A stretch of 64,000 nucleotides of DNA, taken from NCBI RefSeq assembly GCF_014650055.1, contig NZ_BMUF01000014.1:1-64000 (forward strand), written 5' to 3'. A program made the position numbers and the translations under genes. Shown in pieces: positions 1 to 8,331 of the stretch. The notes under the pieces are model-generated. The model saw nothing but the letters and a program-made list of their open reading frames with translations. It did not search any database and had not been told where the DNA came from. The DNA comes from Streptomyces malachitofuscus (lineage in GTDB: Bacteria > Actinomycetota > Actinomycetes > Streptomycetales > Streptomycetaceae). Positions within the stretch are counted from its first letter, which is position 1; each line of letters opens with the position of its first letter.

Positions 1-1
1 C

Positions 2-229
2 GAGAAGAACTCCACCCTCGTCCTGCCCTTCCCGGTGGAGCTCCTGCGCTTCCTGGAACGCGCCTCGCAGCCGGTGTCCGCGGCCCCGCAGCCGTCCTCC
101 CGGCCGGTGCGGGAATCGGTGCGGGAGCAACTTCCGTCCGACGCGCCCCGCATGGAACCGGACCACGAAGGGGCGATTTCAAGCCAAGCGCGGATCCCGG
201 GGGCCGTACCACCGGTTACCCCCTCGTAG
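2..229 (+). CDS. SPFH/band-7 (slipin-like) protein, 3' end only
   Basis: The gene enters the window from the left; only its last 75 codons are present, ending at TAG 227-229. The first residues read EKNSTLVLPFPVELLRFLER, which matches the C-terminal end of the SPFH domain of slipin/stomatin-like membrane scaffold proteins. The rest is a Pro/Ser/Arg-rich low-complexity tail typical of the streptomycete forms. SPFH proteins organise membrane microdomains. The start and membrane anchor lie outside the window, so the family call rests on a short stretch. Confidence 0.6.
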   Translation, partial: EKNSTLVLPFPVELLRFLERASQPVSAAPQPSSRPVRESVREQLPSDAPRMEPDHEGAISSQARIPGAVPPVTPS

Positions 230-259
230 CGTTTGCAGAGTGAACCGCCCTGCGCGTCC

Positions 260-276
260 ATGACCTGTCAGGACAT
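260..276. promoter_or_regulatory. 17-bp palindrome in the protease promoter region
   Basis: The segment ATGACCTGTCAGGACAT is a near-perfect palindrome (its two halves agree apart from A/T swaps at three positions). It lies about 200 bp upstream of the secreted protease start, inside the 242-bp gap between the SPFH gene and the protease. It could be a repressor operator; I do not know which factor would bind it. Confidence 0.35.
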
Positions 277-471
277 AGGGGGCGCACGGCCGTTGTCGTA
301 CGCGCGTCCTGAAGTCGACCTTGTGTGCTCCCTGTGGGGTTCGGAAGAGTAGGCGCCGTTCGACCGGCACGGGTGTGGCTTTTGTTGTGCGCCGACCCCG
401 TGGCCGTACGCCTTCCGGTCCGGTGAGGTCCCCACAACCTCCCGGGCCGTCCCCCCACAGGAGGACGTGAG

Positions 472-1554
472 TTGAAGCACCGACGCATACCCAGGCGACG
501 TGCAGTCATGGCGGGTGCGGGTGTCGCCGCACTGGCCGCCGGCGCGATCACCTTCCAGACTGCGAACGCCAGCGAGGTCCCGGCGGACCCCACACCCCGG
601 ACCCTCTCGGTCGGAGCGGCCGGAAAGCTCGCCTCGACGCTCGCCCAGGACCTGGGCGCCGACGCGGCGGGAACGTACTACGACGCGAAGAGCAAGTCCC
701 TCGTGGTGAACGTGCTCGACGAGGCCGCCGTCGAGACCGTCGAGTCGGCCGGCGCCGAGGCGAGAGTCGTGGCGAACTCCCTCGCCGAGCTGAAGAGCGC
801 GCGCGCCACCCTCAAGCAGGACGCCACCATCCCGGGGACCTCCTGGGTGACCGATCCGACCACCAACAAGGTCGTCGTCACCGCGGACCGCACCGTCTCC
901 GAGACCGAGTGGTCCGAGCTGACGAAGGTCGTCGACTCCCTCGGCGCCAAGGCCGAACTCCAGCGCACCAAGGGGGAGTACAAGCCCTTCATCGCGGGCG
1001 GCGACGCCATCACCGGCAACGGCGGGCGCTGCTCGCTCGGCTTCAACGTGACCAAGGGCGGCGAGCCGCACTTCCTCACCGCCGGACACTGCACCGAGGG
1101 CATCTCCACCTGGTCGGACTCCTCCGGCAACGTGATCGGGGAGAACGCGGCGTCCAGCTTCCCGGACGACGACTACGGCCTGGTCAAGTACACCGCCGAC
1201 GTGGACCACCCGAGCGAGGTGAACCTCTACGACGGCTCCACGCAGGCGATCTCCGGCGCCGCCGACGCCACCGTCGGCATGCAGGTCACCCGCAGCGGCT
1301 CCACGACCCAGGTGCACTCCGGCACGGTCACCGGTCTGGACGCCACCGTGAACTACGGCAACGGCGACATCGTCAACGGCCTGATCCAGACCGACGTGTG
1401 CGCCGAGCCCGGCGACAGCGGCGGCTCGCTCTTCTCGGGCGACAAGGCGGTCGGCCTCACCTCCGGCGGCAGCGGCGACTGCTCCTCCGGCGGCGAGACC
1501 TTCTTCCAGCCGGTGACGGAGGCCCTGTCGGCCACCGGTACGCAGATCGGCTGA
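472..1554 (+). CDS. Secreted S1-family serine protease (streptogrisin type) with propeptide
   Basis: A 360-residue preproenzyme. The start is TTG at 472, chosen because AGGAGG (459-464) sits 7 nt upstream; no in-frame ATG precedes the signal peptide. Residues 1 to about 34 form an Arg-rich export signal (RRIPRRRAVMAG then a hydrophobic core). An alpha-lytic-protease-type propeptide follows to about residue 170. The mature domain starts near FIAGGDAITG. The triad is visible: His in TAGHC, Asp in DDDYGLV, Ser in GDSGGS. Four cysteines can form the two disulfides of the SGPA/SGPB group. There is no C-terminal chitin-binding domain. It should be an extracellular chymotrypsin-like protease, self-processed from its propeptide. 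Confidence 0.92.
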   Translation: MKHRRIPRRRAVMAGAGVAALAAGAITFQTANASEVPADPTPRTLSVGAAGKLASTLAQDLGADAAGTYYDAKSKSLVVNVLDEAAVETVESAGAEARVVANSLAELKSARATLKQDATIPGTSWVTDPTTNKVVVTADRTVSETEWSELTKVVDSLGAKAELQRTKGEYKPFIAGGDAITGNGGRCSLGFNVTKGGEPHFLTAGHCTEGISTWSDSSGNVIGENAASSFPDDDYGLVKYTADVDHPSEVNLYDGSTQAISGAADATVGMQVTRSGSTTQVHSGTVTGLDATVNYGNGDIVNGLIQTDVCAEPGDSGGSLFSGDKAVGLTSGGSGDCSSGGETFFQPVTEALSATGTQIG

Positions 1555-1569
1555 TCGCACCTCGCCATC

Positions 1570-1604
1570 ACGTCCCGCTCCTCCGTCGCGGAGGGGCGGG
1601 ACGT
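1570..1604. terminator. Bidirectional terminator hairpin
   Basis: A 15-bp stem (ACGTCCCGCTCCTCC at 1570-1584, with its complement at 1590-1604, one G-T wobble) encloses a 5-nt loop. It lies between the converging protease gene and the membrane protein gene, so it can end both transcripts. There is no T-run, as is common in high-GC actinobacteria. Confidence 0.75.
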
Positions 1605-1609
1605 CTGCG

Positions 1610-2680
1610 TCACAGGACCCACGGGGCGGGCACCGGCCGCGGGTCCGCGCCCGCCCGTTTCCGCCGCAGCGCCGCCATCAGCAGGGTGAGAGCCGTCCCC
1701 GCCAGGGCCCACGCCGACAGGACCAGCAGCGCACCGGTCATGCCGCCGCCCCCGAAGTACGCGATCGAGCGGGCCGCCCAGGTGCCCGCGCCCGGTGGCA
1801 GCGCCGGACCGACGGCCGCCCAGAAGGGCGGGAGCAGGGGAGGCGGCAGTGCGCCGCCCGCGCTCGGGTTGCCCAGGATCACCACGAGCAGGATCGCCAC
1901 CCCGATGCCGACGACCCCGAGGACGGCCTGCAGGGCGAGGGTGGCGGCGCCCACGGCGAAGGTGATCAGCGCGCCCAGCCCCCACAGGGCCGCGGTCCCG
2001 CCCGGCAGCGCGTCCAGCGCCGGCCCGACGATGATGGCACCGCCGAGTCCGCCGACGAGCGCGACCAGGGCCATGGTGCCGAGCCGGATCACCGCGCGCC
2101 GCGGAGTGGGAGCGCGGGCGCCCGCGCTGATCGCCAGGATCGACGCGCACAGATAGCCGCCGACGCACCAGCCCACCACCACGTAGAAGGACGAGAGCCC
2201 GTTGGCGTCCTGGGCGGAGGCCGGAACGACGTCGACGACCCGCAGGGTGCGCCCCTCGGACTTCTCCAGACCGGTGACGAGCCGCTCCAGGGAGGTGGCC
2301 AGGGTGGTGCCGCCGCCGGTGGCGACCAGCAGGGTGTCGGTGGTCCCGCCGGGGTCGACGACCAGCGCGCCGTCGAGGTCCCGGCTCGCGAGCCGCTCGC
2401 GGGCGGTGGCCGCGTCGGGTACCGGCCGCGGGTCCAGGGGCGAGCCGGACAGCTGTTCCAGCCGGGCCGCCGTCCGCTCGGCCGCGGCCGGGGGCGCGAC
2501 GACCCCGAAGGGCGCGTCCCGCAGCTTCGGATCGTGCAGGGCTCCGACATAGGAGGTGATGAAGAGCAGCTGGAGCGCGATCACACCGAGGACGAGCAGG
2601 GTGGCCCGGGGGGTGACGGCGTCCCGGACCTCGTCGAGGAGCGAGCCGGCACGAGGGCCGGCGCCGGCGCTCTGTGTCAT
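1610..2680 (-). CDS. Polytopic membrane protein, YhgE/ABC-2 permease-like
   Basis: A 356-residue protein from ATG 2680 (MTQSAGAG); an upstream in-frame ATG at 2749 would add 23 residues without hydrophobic character and would intrude on the dnaE2 promoter. An N-terminal membrane segment (LLVLGVIALQLLFITSYVG) is followed by an extracytoplasmic domain of about 150 residues. Five or so hydrophobic segments follow. This one-plus-loop-plus-five layout is that of the YhgE/Pip and ABC-2 permease-like families. No ATPase is adjacent, so the substrate is unknown. It is divergent from dnaE2 and shares its upstream region. Confidence 0.6.
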   Translation of the reverse strand: MTQSAGAGPRAGSLLDEVRDAVTPRATLLVLGVIALQLLFITSYVGALHDPKLRDAPFGVVAPPAAAERTAARLEQLSGSPLDPRPVPDAATARERLASRDLDGALVVDPGGTTDTLLVATGGGTTLATSLERLVTGLEKSEGRTLRVVDVVPASAQDANGLSSFYVVVGWCVGGYLCASILAISAGARAPTPRRAVIRLGTMALVALVGGLGGAIIVGPALDALPGGTAALWGLGALITFAVGAATLALQAVLGVVGIGVAILLVVILGNPSAGGALPPPLLPPFWAAVGPALPPGAGTWAARSIAYFGGGGMTGALLVLSAWALAGTALTLLMAALRRKRAGADPRPVPAPWVL

Positions 2681-2785
2681 GTCCCCACGGTCCGGGGGAG
2701 CGGACGTTTGCGCAGGTGGGAAGGGGCCGAACGGTTGTCGCACATACATTCGAGAATTGGTCTATGGTGGGGGTGAGGTAGCTGG

Positions 2786-2799
2786 GAACAATTGTTCGA
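2786..2799 (+). promoter_or_regulatory. Putative LexA (SOS) box upstream of dnaE2
   Basis: GAACAATTGTTC (2786-2797) is a perfect 12-bp palindrome extended by GA to give an intact GTTCGA half-site. The Gram-positive/actinobacterial LexA consensus is CGAACNNNNGTTCG; this site differs at one outer base on the left (GGAAC). It ends 35 bp before the dnaE2 start. DnaE2 genes in actinobacteria are established LexA targets, so the placement supports the call. Confidence 0.75.
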
Positions 2800-2834
2800 G
2801 AGTCGGTCGGGGCTCACGAGTGCGGGAGGTGCGT

Positions 2835-5800
2835 GTGCCGGGTTTCACGCATCTGCACACCGTCTCCGGGTTCTCCCTGCGCTACGGCGCCTCCCACCCG
2901 GAGCGGCTGGCCGAGCGCGCCTCGGGGCGGGGCATGGACGCCCTCGCCCTCACCGACCGCGACAGCCTCGCCGGGTCCGTCCGCTTCGCCAAGGCCTGCG
3001 CGAAGGCGGGCGTCCGCCCGCTGTTCGGCGCGGAACTCGCGGTGGCGGCGCCCGCGACACCGGGGGGTGACGCGTCCGTACGGAGGGAGCGGCGCCGCAC
3101 CCCGGTGCGCGGCGGTGCCTTCATCGACGAGTCGACACCGCGTGTCACCTTCCTCGCCCGGGACGGCGCCCGCGGCTGGGCCGACCTGTGCCGCCTGGTC
3201 TCCGCCGCCCACACCCAGGAAGGGCTCCCGCTGCTGTCCTGGGACGCCAACCACGCCGACGGCCTGACCGTGCTGCTCGGCCCCGACTCCGACGTCGGTC
3301 GCGCCCTCGCCGCGGGCCGCCCCGACCGCGCCGCCCGGCTGCTCGCCTCCTGGCGGGAGGTCTACGGAGACGCCCTGCGCCTGGAGGCCGTCTGGCACGG
3401 ACGCAAGGGCACCGGGCCCGGCTCCCTGCGGCTGGCCGCCCGCACCCTCGGCTTCGCCGCCGAACACCACGTCCGGCCCGTCCTCAGCAACGCCGTCCGT
3501 TACGCCGACCCCGGTCTCGGACCGGTCGCCGACGTGCTGGACGCCGCCCGCCGGCTGGTCCCCGTCGACCCGGCCAAGGGGCTGGACTCCGGTGAGGCCT
3601 GGCTCAAGGACCCGGGCGCCATGCTCAAGACGGCCGAGCGGATCGTGGAGGCCGCGGGCTTCCGGCGCGAGGCCGCCCCGCGGCTGCTGGAGCAGACGCA
3701 GGCCACGGCCGCCGAGTGCCTGGTCGACCCCGAGGACGACCTCGGCATGGGCAGCGTCCACTTCCCCGAGCCGCACCTCGTCGGCGCCGGCCGCCGCACC
3801 GCCCAGCGGGCCCTGGCCTCCCGGGCGGCGGCGGGCATGGTGCTGCGCGGCTACGCCGGGCGCCGGAAGTACTGGGAGCGGATGCACCACGAGCTGGACA
3901 TCATCGCCCACCACGGCTTCGCCTCCTACTTCCTGACCGTCTCCCAGGTCGTCGACGACGTGCGGGACATGGGCATCCGGGTGGCCGCGCGCGGCTCCGG
4001 CGCCGGCTCCCTGGTCAACCACCTCCTCGGCATCGCGCACGCCGACCCGGTCGAGCACGGGCTGCTGATGGAGCGCTTCCTGTCCAAGGAGCGGGTGGTG
4101 CTGCCCGACATCGACATCGACGTGGAGTCCGCGCGGCGCCTGGAGGTCTACCGCGCGATCATCGGCCGGTTCGGCACCGAGCGGGTCGCCACGGTCGCCA
4201 TGCCGGAGACCTACCGGGTGCGCCACGCCATCCGTGACGTCGGCGCGGCGCTGTCCATGGACCCGGCCGAGATCGACCGCGTCGCCAAGTCCTTCCCGCA
4301 CATCCGCGCCCGCGACGCCCGCGCGGCGCTCGAAGAGCTGCCCGAACTGCGGGAACTGGCGGGGGAGAAGGAGAAGTACGGCAGGCTGTGGGAGCTGGTC
4401 GAGGCCCTGGACGCGCTCCCGCGCGGCATCGCCATGCACCCCTGCGGAGTACTGCTGTCCGACGCCTCCCTGCTGACCCGTACGCCGGTCATGCCCACCA
4501 GCGGCGAGGGCTTCCCCATGGCGCAGTTCGACAAGGACGACGTGGAGGACCTCGGACTGCTCAAGCTCGACGTGCTGGGCGTGCGGATGCAGTCGGCGAT
4601 GGCGCACGCCGTCACCGAGGTGGAGCGGGCCACAGGGGAGCGGATCGACCTGGACGCGGTGCCGGAGGGCGACCCGGCGACGTACGGGCTCATCCGGTCC
4701 ACCGAGACGCTCGGCTGCTTCCAGATCGAGTCCCCCGGCCAGCGGGACCTGGTCGGGCGGCTCCAGCCGGCCACCTTCCACGACCTGGTCGTCGACATCT
4801 CCCTCTTCCGGCCCGGTCCGGTCGCCGCCGATATGGTGCGCCCGTTCATCGAGGCGCGGCACGGGCGGGCGCCGGTGCGCTATCCGCACCCGGACCTGGA
4901 GGAGCCGCTGAAGGGGACGTACGGGGTCGTCGTCTTCCACGAGCAGGTCATCGACATCGTGTCGATCATGACCGGCTGCGGGCGCGGCGAGGCGGACCGG
5001 GTGCGGCGCGGGCTGTCCGACCCGGAGTCGCAGGGGCGGATCAAGGTCTGGTTCGCACAGCACGCGGCGGCCCGCGGCTATGACGCGGAAACGATTCATC
5101 GCACCTGGGAGATCGTCGAGGCCTTCGGGTCCTACGGCTTCTGCAAGGCGCACGCGGTCGCCTTCGCCGTACCGACGTACCAGTCGGCGTGGCTGAAGGC
5201 GCACCACCCGGCGGCCTTCTACGCGGGGCTGCTCACCCACGACCCCGGGATGTACCCGAAGCGGCTGCTGCTGGCGGACGCACGACGGCGGGGGGTACCG
5301 GTCCTGCCGTTGGACGTGAACAAGTCGGGGGTCGCACACAGGATCGAACTGGTGTCTGATTCATCGGGTGGCAAAGGGGCCACGTGGGGACTCCGGCTGG
5401 CGCTCTCCGACGTGCACGGCATCAGCGAGGCCGAGGCCGCCCGGATCGCCGAGGGGCAGCCCTACGCCTCCCTGCTCGACTTCTGGGAGCGGGCCCGCCC
5501 CAGCCGCCCGCTCGCCGGACGCCTCGCCCAGGTCGGCGCACTGGACGCGTTCGGCGCCAACCGGCGCGATCTGCAACTGCACCTGACCGAACTGCACCGG
5601 GGCGCCCGGGGCGGCCGCGGGGATCAGCTCCCGCTGTCCGGCGGCCGGAGCACCGCCCCGGCCGGGCTGCCCGACCTCACCCCGTCGGAGAAGCTGAGCG
5701 CAGAGCTGGGGGTGCTGTCCATGGACGCCTCGCGCCATCTGATGGACGACCACGGCACCTTCCTCGAGGAGCTGGGCGTGGTCTCCGCGCGGCGGCTGCG

Positions 5801-6356
5801 CGAGGCCCGGCACGGGGACACCGTGCTGGTCGCGGGGGCCAAGGCGGCCACCCAGACCCCGCCCATCCGCTCCGGCAAGCGGGTCATCTTCTCCACCCTG
5901 GACGACGGCACCGGCCTGGTCGACCTCGCCTTCTTCGACGACTCCCACGACGCCTGCGCCCACACCGTCTTCCACTCCTGGCTGCTGCTGGTGCGCGGGG
6001 TGGTGCAGCGCCGCGGCCCGCGCAGCCTCAGCGTGGTCGGCTCCGCCGCCTGGAACCTCGCCGACCTGCTGGAAGTGCGCCGGGAGGAGGGGCTGGAGGG
6101 CGTCGCGTCCCGGCTGGCCGCGGCGGAGGGAAGCCCGGGCGGCGACCCCGGGGACGGCCCGGCCCGCAGGCGGCTCGCCGGTTCGGACGGGCGGCCCGCG
6201 CCGGCCGGTTCCGCGGCGCGGGACCCGATGGAGGACAGGACGATCCGCATGCCCACGGGGTACGAGATGCACCCCTGGGCCGATCTGCGCCCCGCGGGTG
6301 AAGGTCCCGCGGTGGGAAGGAAGTTGTGGCACCAGAGTCCGGGGAGTGCGGGATGA
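2835..6356 (+). CDS. dnaE2: Error-prone DNA polymerase III alpha subunit DnaE2
   Basis: A 1173-residue protein. GTG 2835 is chosen because GGGAGG (2824-2829) precedes it and translation begins VPGFTHLHTVSGFSLRYG, the start of the PHP domain. The open frame runs further upstream but through the promoter. The palm motif PDIDIDVES carries the catalytic aspartates, preceded by the glycine-rich ARGSGAGSLVNHLLG. A C-terminal helix-hairpin-helix/OB region follows (FSTLDDGTGLVDLAFFDD). Length and order fit DnaE2, the translesion paralogue used in SOS mutagenesis, rather than replicative DnaE. The stop overlaps the next gene by ATGA, so the two are probably co-translated. Confidence 0.95.
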   Translation: MPGFTHLHTVSGFSLRYGASHPERLAERASGRGMDALALTDRDSLAGSVRFAKACAKAGVRPLFGAELAVAAPATPGGDASVRRERRRTPVRGGAFIDESTPRVTFLARDGARGWADLCRLVSAAHTQEGLPLLSWDANHADGLTVLLGPDSDVGRALAAGRPDRAARLLASWREVYGDALRLEAVWHGRKGTGPGSLRLAARTLGFAAEHHVRPVLSNAVRYADPGLGPVADVLDAARRLVPVDPAKGLDSGEAWLKDPGAMLKTAERIVEAAGFRREAAPRLLEQTQATAAECLVDPEDDLGMGSVHFPEPHLVGAGRRTAQRALASRAAAGMVLRGYAGRRKYWERMHHELDIIAHHGFASYFLTVSQVVDDVRDMGIRVAARGSGAGSLVNHLLGIAHADPVEHGLLMERFLSKERVVLPDIDIDVESARRLEVYRAIIGRFGTERVATVAMPETYRVRHAIRDVGAALSMDPAEIDRVAKSFPHIRARDARAALEELPELRELAGEKEKYGRLWELVEALDALPRGIAMHPCGVLLSDASLLTRTPVMPTSGEGFPMAQFDKDDVEDLGLLKLDVLGVRMQSAMAHAVTEVERATGERIDLDAVPEGDPATYGLIRSTETLGCFQIESPGQRDLVGRLQPATFHDLVVDISLFRPGPVAADMVRPFIEARHGRAPVRYPHPDLEEPLKGTYGVVVFHEQVIDIVSIMTGCGRGEADRVRRGLSDPESQGRIKVWFAQHAAARGYDAETIHRTWEIVEAFGSYGFCKAHAVAFAVPTYQSAWLKAHHPAAFYAGLLTHDPGMYPKRLLLADARRRGVPVLPLDVNKSGVAHRIELVSDSSGGKGATWGLRLALSDVHGISEAEAARIAEGQPYASLLDFWERARPSRPLAGRLAQVGALDAFGANRRDLQLHLTELHRGARGGRGDQLPLSGGRSTAPAGLPDLTPSEKLSAELGVLSMDASRHLMDDHGTFLEELGVVSARRLREARHGDTVLVAGAKAATQTPPIRSGKRVIFSTLDDGTGLVDLAFFDDSHDACAHTVFHSWLLLVRGVVQRRGPRSLSVVGSAAWNLADLLEVRREEGLEGVASRLAAAEGSPGGDPGDGPARRRLAGSDGRPAPAGSAARDPMEDRTIRMPTGYEMHPWADLRPAGEGPAVGRKLWHQSPGSAG

Positions 6357-7357
6357 CCATTCTCTGCGTACGTTTCCAGCTGCCTCCGATGTACGAGGCC
6401 GCCCTGCCGGGGCTGCTCGGCCTGCTGGAGGAGTTCACCCCCGTGGTGCAGGCGCTGCCTCCGGACGGGGCACTGGCCGATCTGCGCGGCGCCGAACGGT
6501 ACTTCGGGCGCACCGCCCTGGAACTGGCCTCGGTGATCCGCGTCCGTGCCCTCGCCCTGCACGGCGTCGACTGCGTGATCGGCGCCGGGCCCGGCCCGAT
6601 GCTGGCCCGCATGGCCCTGCGGGACGCCCGGCCGGGGCTGACCCGCGCGGTGGCCGAGGACGAGGTGCGCGAGTTCCTCGTCGACAAGCCCGTCGTCGCG
6701 CTGCCCGGGGTCGGCACCAGGACCGCCCGCACCCTGTGCGAGTACGGCCTCGACACCCTCGGCCGGGTCGCCGCCGCACCGCTGTCCACGCTCCAGCGGC
6801 TGGTGGGTGCCAGGGCCGGGCGCGAACTGCACGAGAAGGCGAACGGCGTCGACCGGGGCCGGGTCGTCCCGAACGCGGTCTCCCGGTCCCTGGCCACCGA
6901 ACGCCCCTTCACCCGCGACGAACTGGACCCCGGCCGGCACCGCCGCGCCCTGCTCTCGGCCGCCGGGGAACTGGGGGCCCGGCTGCGCGCCCTCGACAAG
7001 GTCTGCCGGAGCCTCACCCTCACCGTGCGCTACGCCGACATCCCCCACTCTCGGCTTCGCTCGAGCGGGGGGACCCCCATCGCCACCACCCGCACCCGCA
7101 CGCTCGCCGAGCCGACGGCGCACTCGGCCGCGCTCACCGAGGCGGCGTACGGCCTGTACGAGGCGCTCGGTCTGCAGCGCGCCCGGGTGCGCGCGATCGC
7201 GCTGCGCGCGGAAGGGCTCGACCCCGCAGAGCGGGCCTCCCACCAGCTCACCTTCGACCCGGTGGACGAGAAGGTGCGCAGGCTCGAGGAGGTCGCGGAC
7301 CGGGCGCGGGCGAAATTCGGCCCCCGCGCGGTGATGCCGGGCTCGCTGGCCGCATAG
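6353..7357 (+). CDS. Y-family polymerase-like protein, ImuB-like and lacking catalytic carboxylates
   Basis: A 334-residue protein whose ATG overlaps the dnaE2 stop (ATGA). The fold is recognisable from the palm/finger region, the LPGVGTRTARTLCEYG helix-hairpin-helix and the little-finger region. The metal-binding residues are largely missing: the DinB motif HVDMD reads CVRFQ (residues 5-9), and SIDEAFLD reads PPDGALAD, keeping one Asp but losing the Glu. This resembles ImuB, an inactive Y-family partner of DnaE2, although S. coelicolor papers call the locus dinB2. A dispersed repeat adds about 13 residues (PHSRLRSSGGTPI). No ImuA' gene is adjacent. Confidence 0.85.
   Translation: MTILCVRFQLPPMYEAALPGLLGLLEEFTPVVQALPPDGALADLRGAERYFGRTALELASVIRVRALALHGVDCVIGAGPGPMLARMALRDARPGLTRAVAEDEVREFLVDKPVVALPGVGTRTARTLCEYGLDTLGRVAAAPLSTLQRLVGARAGRELHEKANGVDRGRVVPNAVSRSLATERPFTRDELDPGRHRRALLSAAGELGARLRALDKVCRSLTLTVRYADIPHSRLRSSGGTPIATTRTRTLAEPTAHSAALTEAAYGLYEALGLQRARVRAIALRAEGLDPAERASHQLTFDPVDEKVRRLEEVADRARAKFGPRAVMPGSLAA
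7042..7079. repeat. Small dispersed Streptomyces repeat inside a coding sequence
   Basis: The stretch reads CCCCCACTCTCGGCTTCGCT, then CGAGC, then GGGGGGACCCCC. I recognise this as a repeat scattered through intergenic regions of Streptomyces chromosomes. Here it lies inside the polymerase-like gene and keeps the frame, encoding a Ser/Arg/Gly-rich insert between YAD and ATTRTRTL in the little-finger domain. Confidence 0.7.
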
Positions 7358-7369
7358 GCCCCGGCGCTC

Positions 7370-7744
7370 TCAGTCGGCCCACGGCGGCGCGATGCGTGTG
7401 CCGTCGGCCAGGGTCGCCTCCAGTCCGTGGGAGGTGGTGACCCAGGAGACCGCCGCCTCCGTGGCCGGGTTCTCGACGGCGAGGGTCGCGCCGGGGGGGA
7501 CGATCACCGTGTCGCCCGCGGTGACCCGGTGGACGGTGCCGTCGAGGGTGATCAGCAGCTCGCCGGCGAGCAGGTGGAAGATCTCCTCCCGGCTGACGGT
7601 ATGCGCGGGCGCCCGGGTGCCGGCGGGGATCTCGCCCCGCCAGGCGCACAGTTCCCTGCTGCCGGTCGACGGGGTGGCGTACGCGACGAAGCGGGCGCCG
7701 TGCATCTCGTGGACGACGGCTTCGGACGGGCGGACTACGGGCAT
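7370..7744 (-). CDS. Cupin-domain protein
   Basis: A 124-residue single-domain cupin. ATG 7744 is preferred over 7771 because GGAGG lies 7 nt upstream. The two cupin motifs are visible as PAGTRAPAHTVSREEIFHLLAG and GDTVIVPPGATLAVENP. The first keeps His and Glu. The protein is divergent from a MarR gene and its promoter region carries three phased operators, so it is probably the target of that regulator. Its substrate cannot be deduced. Confidence 0.75.
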   Translation of the reverse strand: MPVVRPSEAVVHEMHGARFVAYATPSTGSRELCAWRGEIPAGTRAPAHTVSREEIFHLLAGELLITLDGTVHRVTAGDTVIVPPGATLAVENPATEAAVSWVTTSHGLEATLADGTRIAPPWAD

Positions 7745-7766
7745 GACGGTGGCCTCCGCAAAAATG

Positions 7767-7823
7767 GTCAAGCAACTTGACTACATGGTCAAGCAGCTTG
7801 ACCATTTCGTCAAGGTGCTTCAA
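7767..7823. promoter_or_regulatory. Three tandem 21-bp-phased operators (MarR type)
   Basis: GTCAAGCAACTTGAC (7767-7781) and GTCAAGCAGCTTGAC (7788-7802) are inverted repeats with TCAAG/CTTGA arms. A weaker copy, GTCAAGGTGCTTCAA, occupies 7809-7823. The three start exactly 21 bp apart, two helical turns. The second is a near-perfect palindrome extending to 21 bp. The array fills the divergent promoter between the cupin gene and the MarR gene, which is where a MarR dimer would be expected to autoregulate. Confidence 0.8.
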
Positions 7824-7830
7824 TGCCTCC

Positions 7831-8277
7831 GTGCAGAACTCCGAGGCCATGGCCCTGTCCGCCGCCCTGCTCGCCGTCGCCGGAGAGCTCACCCGGCGCA
7901 TTCACGACGGCGTGGTCGCCCGGGGGTTCGAAGGGGTACGGCCCGCGCACGGTTTCGCCTTCACCCGTCTCGCTCCGGACGGTGCGACGGTCACCGACCT
8001 CGCGGTCCATCTCGGCATGACCAAGCAGGCCGCGAGCCAGCTCGTCGACGAGCTGGTGCGCAAGGGGTACGCCGAGCGGCGCCCGCACCCCGAGGACGCG
8101 CGCGCCCGGCTGGTCGTCCTGACCGAGTCGGGGTGGGCCTGCACCCGGGCGGCCGAGGAGGCGGCGGCGGAAGCCGTGCGGGCCTGGGGTGCGGACCTGG
8201 AGGAGGCGGAACTGCGCGCCCTGGGGGAGAAGTTGCTGCGCATCGCACCCAACGGGCCCATTCGTCCCGCTTGGTGA
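7831..8277 (+). CDS. MarR-family transcriptional regulator
   Basis: About 148 residues from GTG 7831. An open frame reaches back to 7777, but that start would lie inside the operator array. ATG 7849 is an alternative giving 142 residues. The winged helix-turn-helix is clear: VTDLAVHLGMTKQAASQLVDELVRKGYAERRPHPEDAR, including the wing. Flanking helices would form the dimer interface. It most likely represses itself and the divergent cupin gene through the three sites at 7767-7823, with an unknown small-molecule ligand. Confidence 0.85.
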   Translation: MQNSEAMALSAALLAVAGELTRRIHDGVVARGFEGVRPAHGFAFTRLAPDGATVTDLAVHLGMTKQAASQLVDELVRKGYAERRPHPEDARARLVVLTESGWACTRAAEEAAAEAVRAWGADLEEAELRALGEKLLRIAPNGPIRPAW

Positions 8278-8331
8278 CGCCATATCAGTTGCGGACGAGC
8301 GGCCGCAGGTTGACGCTGGAAGTTTTTACCG

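Noticed and set aside
268..1560. 430-codon open frame antisense to the secreted protease
   Set aside because: It mirrors the protease coding frame and has no protein-like features; the sense frame has a full signal peptide, propeptide and triad.
2750..2834. Upstream extension of dnaE2 to 2556
   Set aside because: The extra codons overlap the LexA-like box and promoter and are antisense to the divergent membrane protein; the PHP domain begins at the 2835 start.
2814..5339. 841-codon open frame antisense to dnaE2
   Set aside because: It is a shadow of the high-GC dnaE2 gene: no ribosome-binding site, no recognisable domain, and His/Gly/Asp/Arg-biased composition.
7767..7802. Possible SoxR boxes (TCAAG/CTTGA arms)
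   Set aside because: SoxR sites have arms separated by an even spacer in an 18-bp element (CCTCAAGTTAACTTGAGG type). Here the centre is 3 bp and there is a cognate MarR gene adjacent.
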